DNA of 17,265 nt from CAYNFH01 sp964396385. GTDB lineage: Bacteria; Armatimonadota; Chthonomonadetes; Chthonomonadales; CAJBBX01. Location of the stretch: positions 1-17,265 of the forward strand of contig CAYNFH010000144.1 of assembly GCA_964396385.1 (NCBI GenBank), read 5' to 3'. A model generated the notes under the pieces. That model saw nothing but the letters and a program-made list of their open reading frames with translations. It was not told where the DNA came from and did no database searches. Shown here in pieces: positions 14,322 through 17,265 of the stretch. Each line of letters opens with the position of its first letter. Positions within the stretch are counted from its first letter, which is position 1. The translations under genes were made by a program, and so were the position numbers.

Positions 14322-14597
14322 CTAGATCTTACTGCGGATACCAAGCCGTCCTACCAGCGCCCTGTAACGCTCAATGTCCTTGGCGGCCAGGTAGTTCAGC
14401 ATACGACGGCGGCGGCCGACCATCATCATCAGCCCGCGGCGCGAGTGGTGGTCGTGCTTATGTTCCTTCAGGTGCTCGGTTAGCTGGTTGATCCGCGCGG
14501 TAAGCAGCGCGACCTGCACCTCCGGCGACCCGGTATCCGTCGGGTGTTGTTTGTGCTCCTCGATGATCGAGGACTTCCGCTCACGGAGCAGAGACAC
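14322..14597 (-). CDS. rpsO: 30S ribosomal protein S15
   Basis: A 91-residue S15, the primary 16S rRNA-binding protein of the small-subunit platform. Signatures: HPTDTGSPEVQVALLTARIN, TEHLKEHKHDHHSRRGLMMM and GRRRRMLNYLAAKD; the length fits the family (88-91). The GTG at 14597 is the start: AAGGAGG lies 10 bases upstream, and the alternative in-frame ATG at 14633 falls inside the -10 box of the promoter. It lies just upstream of pnp, the common bacterial order. In several bacteria S15 represses its own translation through its leader; the short leader here (about 30 bases) was not seen to hold a clear S15-type fold. Confidence 0.97.
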   Translation of the reverse strand: MSLLRERKSSIIEEHKQHPTDTGSPEVQVALLTARINQLTEHLKEHKHDHHSRRGLMMMVGRRRRMLNYLAAKDIERYRALVGRLGIRSKI

Positions 14598-14632
14598 TCT
14601 CTCGATTCCTCCTTGTCCACCTATGACGCACA

Positions 14633-14661
14633 AGTATACCTGAAGAGCGTCCCAGTGTCAA
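14633..14661 (-). promoter_or_regulatory. Sigma-70-type promoter of rpsO-pnp
   Basis: On the minus strand a perfect TTGACA (14661-14656) and TATACT (14638-14633) are 17 bases apart, nearly consensus. Initiation is expected near 14626, about 29 bases before the rpsO GTG. Confidence 0.85.
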
Positions 14662-14684
14662 TTTGCGGATGAATCGGGCAGGCA

Positions 14685-14777
14685 GAACCAATGGCGGATG
14701 TAGGAGGGCTGATCTCTGATGCAGTCCGGAATCCGGATTACATCCGCCATCAGCCATTAGCCCTCACACATTGGTTC
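14685..14777. repeat. Inverted 7-mer arrays with shared core (element E8)
   Basis: The outer ends GAACCAAT (14685-14692) and ATTGGTTC (14770-14777) are exact inverses. Left units: ATGGCGG, ATGTAGG, AGGGCTG, ATCTCTG (14691-14718). Right units (14744-14771): CCGCCAT, CAGCCAT, TAGCCCT, CACACAT. The centre holds GTCCGGAATCCGGAT, close to the palindrome in E1. It touches the lacI-type gene's stop codon and may end its transcript. Confidence 0.75.
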
Positions 14778-15777
14778 ATGCTGTGCTGCCGGCGATGAGT
14801 GTTACGGGCAATGTAGTCACCATGGGCACCTGAGCGCCCTGGAGCATGGCGACGAGCAGGTCTACCGCGGACCCGGTAACTTGGGTCCAGGGCGCGCGGA
14901 CGGCGGTTAACTGCCAGATTCGGTCGAACGGCGTGCGGATGCCATCAAAGCCGATGACGGCCAGATCCTGGGGAATGCTCAAGCCGCTCTCGCGGCAGCG
15001 CGCCACCAGGTCGTATGCGGTCAAGTCGTTCCAGCAGAGCGCGGCAGTCGGGCGAAGCTCCCGCGGCCGGTCCGCCCAGACTAGCAAGTCGTCGGGCGGA
15101 CGAGTGAAGTCCGGGCCTTGCCACACCGTTACCTCCATGCCGAGATCTGCTGCCTTCCGCCGCATGGCGGCTCGGCGCCGGTCCGCCGATTGGAGTGGAC
15201 GGTCCGTGTCGCGGTAGAGCACACGCTGATGACCTGTGGATGCGAGATGGTCGAGCGCCATGCCGATGCCGGCCTGATCGTCTACCACCACGGAGGGCAG
15301 GCTGGGGATAGGGTCTGCCACAGCAACAACCGGGAGATGGGAAGCGGCTAGACGGTCGACAAGCGGGTCGAGGGGAGCCGCGTTCACGATAAGACCGTCG
15401 ATGCGGCCGTCCAGAAGCTCCGAGTAGATGTCGTCCACGGAGCCGCCGCGGAAAGCGCCGTGGAGGAGCATGTCCTTATGGTGCCGGTCACATGCCTCTT
15501 GGGCTCCCCCAATAAGCTCTGCCAGAAACGGCAGGCGGGCGTTGAGGTATCCGTGTCCGCAGTAGAGGCCGATGATATTGGTCTGCTTGCGGCGCAGAGA
15601 GCGAGCGACGGCATTGGGGCTATAGCTCATCTCCTGCGCGGCCTGGAGCACCCGCGCCTGGGTAGCGGCGGAGATGCGCATCTCCACGGCCTTGCCGTTG
15701 AGCACCGCGGACACCGTCATGGCGCTGACGCCCGCGCGCTGGGCCACCTCTCTGATTGTTACGCCGCTTCGGTTCAC
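14776..15777 (-). CDS. LacI-family transcriptional regulator
   Basis: A 333-residue LacI/GalR repressor. The helix-turn-helix is at 7-27 (TIREVAQRAGVSAMTVSAVL), the hinge helix at 53-66 (SPNAVARSLRRKQT, with the minor-groove Leu61), then a periplasmic-binding-protein-like effector domain (IIGLYCGHGYLNAR onward; VIGFDGIRTPFDR near the end). The ligand is probably a sugar or similar small molecule and is not identifiable. I chose the GTG at 15777, which gives the standard family length. The GTG at 15849 overlaps the -10 box, and the longer open frame to 16278 has no LacI-like sequence. A LacI-type operator lies in its own leader, so it probably represses itself. No transport or sugar-metabolism gene adjoins it. 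Confidence 0.9.
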   Translation of the reverse strand: MNRSGVTIREVAQRAGVSAMTVSAVLNGKAVEMRISAATQARVLQAAQEMSYSPNAVARSLRRKQTNIIGLYCGHGYLNARLPFLAELIGGAQEACDRHHKDMLLHGAFRGGSVDDIYSELLDGRIDGLIVNAAPLDPLVDRLAASHLPVVAVADPIPSLPSVVVDDQAGIGMALDHLASTGHQRVLYRDTDRPLQSADRRRAAMRRKAADLGMEVTVWQGPDFTRPPDDLLVWADRPRELRPTAALCWNDLTAYDLVARCRESGLSIPQDLAVIGFDGIRTPFDRIWQLTAVRAPWTQVTGSAVDLLVAMLQGAQVPMVTTLPVTLIAGSTA

Positions 15778-15821
15778 TCCAGGCGGAGCCTCTGTTCCGG
15801 TTTGACGGTCCGGCGCGGTTG

Positions 15822-15835
15822 CTTTATCGTTAAAG
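15822..15835. promoter_or_regulatory. LacI-type operator in the regulator's leader
   Basis: CTTTATCGTTAAAG is an imperfect dyad (CTTTA..CG..TAAAG) with the central CG typical of LacI/GalR-family sites. It lies about 6-19 bases downstream of the predicted transcription start of the LacI-type gene, a position where bound repressor would block transcription. Confidence 0.6.
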
Positions 15836-15847
15836 TCACACGAGTTC

Positions 15848-15876
15848 ACGATAGCATGCCGCTCAACATGTGTCAA
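15848..15876 (-). promoter_or_regulatory. Promoter of the LacI-family gene
   Basis: On the minus strand TTGACA (15876-15871) and TATCGT (15853-15848) are 17 bases apart. The -35 is perfect and the -10 matches at four of six positions. Initiation is expected near 15841, giving a leader of about 64 bases that contains the operator. Confidence 0.65.
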
Positions 15877-15877
15877 T

Positions 15878-16180
15878 ACGCGATTAGACAGAGATGCGGT
15901 ACGGGGTTCCCCCTGCCGGAACTGTTCAATCGGGTTGGAGAGTCTTCCCGATATACGGCATACAGAGGTAACGCTGGCGGCCGAGACCCGGGTCGCGTCC
16001 AGCGCCCTCGGATCGAGTCGGCGGCAACATAGGTGAAGGAGATGGATGCCGCCGATCCGAACCAGGGAGAGTGTCCGCCCGGCGGCTCCCCATCCTGGGA
16101 GCACCGGAACCGGCCGCTCATTCCGGAGTTGCGCCATCCAGGCGCGCGAGGTCTTCGGACCTAGTAAGGAAGTAGAAGAG
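15878..16180. other. Intergenic region between divergent genes
   Basis: About 300 bases between the LacI-type promoter and the secreted-protein gene. I see no gene with good support. A plus-strand AAGGAG at 16036-16041 precedes ATGs at 16042 and 16046. The first opens a 40-codon frame, and the second is in frame with the secreted protein but would bury its signal peptide. No clear plus-strand promoter was found. Confidence 0.4.
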
Positions 16181-16735
16181 ATGAGAGCAAAGACAGGAGC
16201 GAGCATCCTTGCCATAGCAGCGCTCGCGGCCGTAATTCTGCCCGCGCGGGCGGAGGACCAGGCGGTCCGGCGCGCCATCGAGTCGGAGTATCAGAGCCTG
16301 GCACAGTCGTACCGCCAGAGCCCGCCGCGCAACCTGACCCAGTTTTTCCGCGCGGCGTTGATGTGGGGGCCCTACCAGGAGGTGCCGGGGCGCAACGGAG
16401 ACGACTCCGTTGTGCAGGCTCGGGATGTCGCCGTCACGGTCGATAACGTTGCCGTGAACGGCAACAGGGCGGTAGTCACCGTAACCAAGCGGATGTCGGC
16501 GCGGTACGGCCAGCCGAGGCCGGGGCAGTCCGGCGTGGTCTCCAGCACCGCGGTGGAGCGGCATACCTGGGTAAAAGGACCCACCGGCTGGCTTCTGATG
16601 ACGGAGCGACCACTCAACGCCACCATCAACATGAATGGTACGGTCTACCCGGTGAACCGCTACGCCGTGTTCGACCCGAACGCCGCGTTGAGCGACATGC
16701 GGACCACGTGGGGAATGGAGCAGATGCGGCCCTAA
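16181..16735 (+). CDS. Secreted NTF2-like (SnoaL-type) protein
   Basis: A 184-residue protein with a Sec signal peptide (residues 1-24, hydrophobic ILAIAALAAVIL, cleavage after ARA). The mature part looks like the NTF2/SnoaL fold: an N-terminal helix IESEYQSLAQSY, then strands VAVTVDNVAVNGNRAVVTVT and HTWVKGPTGWLLMTE, the last being a common signature of the fold. No catalytic residues can be named; such domains bind small ligands or serve as partners. The ATG at 16181 is chosen because the signal peptide begins there, with AAGGA 10 bases upstream; in-frame ATG 16046 would mask it. The macro-domain gene starts 6 bases after its stop. It diverges from the LacI-type gene. The fold is an estimate from text. 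Confidence 0.7.
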   Translation: MRAKTGASILAIAALAAVILPARAEDQAVRRAIESEYQSLAQSYRQSPPRNLTQFFRAALMWGPYQEVPGRNGDDSVVQARDVAVTVDNVAVNGNRAVVTVTKRMSARYGQPRPGQSGVVSSTAVERHTWVKGPTGWLLMTERPLNATINMNGTVYPVNRYAVFDPNAALSDMRTTWGMEQMRP

Positions 16736-16741
16736 AAGAGC

Positions 16742-17209
16742 ATGACGGTACGAACCGTGGAGGGGGACCTGCTGGACCAGCCCGTGGACGCCATCGTCAA
16801 CGCCTGGAACCGGAACGTGATCCCCTGGTGGCTTCTGCTGCCGCAGGGCGTCTCCGGCGCCATCAAGCGGCGCGGCGGTACGCAGCCCTTCCGCGAGCTG
16901 GCTCGCCACGGCCCCATCCCGTTGGGTGGGGCCGTGGTCACATCTGCGGGTAGACTCCCCCACAAGGCCATCATCCACGTGGCAGGTATCAACCTGATCT
17001 GGAGGGCTTCTCAAAGGTCTATCGAAGACAGCGTGCGAAACGCCGTGGCCGCGGCGGAGCGGCACGGCTTCCGAACGATCGCGATGCCGGTGATCGGTGC
17101 CGGGTCTGGCGGATTCAACCGCGACCAGGCGGAATCTATCATCCGCGAGACGCTGGAGAGCCTTCCGGCGGATCTGGACGTGACCATCGTTCGACTTGCT
17201 CGCAGATAA
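16742..17209 (+). CDS. Macro-domain protein
   Basis: A 155-residue single macro domain, a fold that binds ADP-ribose or related metabolites and in some members removes ADP-ribose or acetyl groups. Seen: VEGDLLDQPVDAIVNAWN (6-23, with the conserved Asp9 and Asn20), PQGVSGAIKRRGG (34-46), IPLGGAVVTSAG (59-70) and the phosphate-binding loop PVIGAGSGGF (116-125). The stretch RNVIPWWLLLP replaces the usual Asn/Gly-rich loop after the first strand, marking a divergent subfamily. It has no signal peptide, although the gene 6 bases upstream is secreted, so cotranscription need not mean a shared compartment. The ATG at 16742 has only a weak GAG-type site. Activity is unknown. Confidence 0.85.
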   Translation: MTVRTVEGDLLDQPVDAIVNAWNRNVIPWWLLLPQGVSGAIKRRGGTQPFRELARHGPIPLGGAVVTSAGRLPHKAIIHVAGINLIWRASQRSIEDSVRNAVAAAERHGFRTIAMPVIGAGSGGFNRDQAESIIRETLESLPADLDVTIVRLARR

Positions 17210-17220
17210 GAGACGCGCGG

Positions 17221-17255
17221 CCGGGATGCGCGGTTCGAGCCCCGCCAGCATCCGG
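17221..17255 (+). terminator. Hairpin after the macro-domain gene
   Basis: CCGGGATGC (17221-17229) pairs with GCATCCGG (17248-17255) with one bulged G, 12 bases after the stop codon. A further GC-rich inner pairing is possible. The window ends 10 bases later and no T-run is visible, so termination is probable but unproven. Confidence 0.45.
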
Positions 17256-17265
17256 TCGACCAGCG

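Noticed and set aside
12989..14491. A 500-codon plus-strand frame opposite pnp and rpsO
   Set aside because: It is antisense to two certain genes; its composition (Leu/Val/Arg/Gly-rich, no motif) is the usual shadow of GC-rich coding DNA.
14598..14633. Upstream ATG for rpsO at 14633
   Set aside because: The codon lies inside the -10 box of a near-consensus promoter, and the downstream GTG has AAGGAGG and gives the family length.
4936..14777. Iterated arrays considered as CRISPR
   Set aside because: Units are 7-8 bases with no spacers and no cas genes are present.
15921..15970. A possible plus-strand promoter (TTGGAG, 18 bases, CATACA)
   Set aside because: Only three of six -10 bases match and the distance to the secreted-protein gene is over 200 bases.
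16042..16164. A 40-codon frame with a ribosome-binding-like AAGGAG before it
   Set aside because: The AAGGAG abuts the ATG too closely, the peptide is Pro/Gly/Arg-rich without signature, and no promoter was found.
15778..16278. Longer LacI-family protein starting at 15849 or 16278
   Set aside because: The first would start within the -10 box and the second adds over 160 residues unlike any LacI protein.
17226..17245. GGTTCGAGCCCCGCC resembles a tRNA T-arm
   Set aside because: The flanking bases do not make a 5-bp T-stem and the sequence upstream is macro-domain coding; no anticodon arm can be placed.
16118..17251. A 377-codon minus-strand frame opposite the NTF2-like and macro-domain genes
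   Set aside because: It is antisense to both genes and contains His/Arg/Pro-rich text without any recognisable domain.

Overview
The window is GC-rich, tightly packed bacterial chromosome. Housekeeping genes (rpsO-pnp, corA) sit beside accessory genes: PhyH-type dioxygenases, HEAT-repeat proteins, a LacI-type regulator and a macro-domain protein. Start codons are often GTG or TTG, and neighbours are often joined by 4-base ATGA or GTGA overlaps. The PhyH/LacI content and the REP-like palindromes would fit a soil or freshwater phylum such as Armatimonadota, Planctomycetota or Chloroflexota. I cannot assign the organism from sequence alone.

Layout. (1) 1-430: no firm gene; hairpins, a perfect 24-bp palindrome and a possible gene remnant. 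(2) 428-6861, minus strand: a likely five-gene operon read from a good sigma-70-type promoter at 6832-6861, in the order phnD lipoprotein, phnC ATPase, Ycf46-like AAA ATPase interrupted by a 506-residue intein, PhyH-like oxygenase, NUDIX hydrolase. No phnE permease is present. (3) 6862-7355: a non-coding island with a C-terminal scrap of a Y1 (IS200/IS605/RAYT) transposase on the plus strand, a REP-like hairpin and a separate inverted-repeat pair. (4) 7356-10479, minus: a translationally coupled trio, PhyH-HEAT fusion, GNAT acetyltransferase, HEAT protein. The two HEAT modules are paralogous and both end in a triple LL[RH]PA-type tail. (5) 10571-14661, minus: rpsO, pnp and corA, with a textbook promoter before rpsO. 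(6) 14776-15876, minus: a LacI-family regulator with its own promoter and a LacI-type operator just past the predicted transcription start. (7) 16181-17209, plus: a secreted NTF2-like protein followed closely by a macro-domain protein.

The main non-gene pattern is a set of eight short elements built from iterated 7- or 8-base words, often as an inverted pair of four-unit arms. They occupy most of the gene junctions in the minus-strand run from 4936 to 14777 and in places encode protein termini (phnD signal peptide, phnC N and C termini, HEAT-protein N terminus). The best candidate for an undescribed system is the PhyH-HEAT/GNAT/HEAT operon with its shared tail motif.
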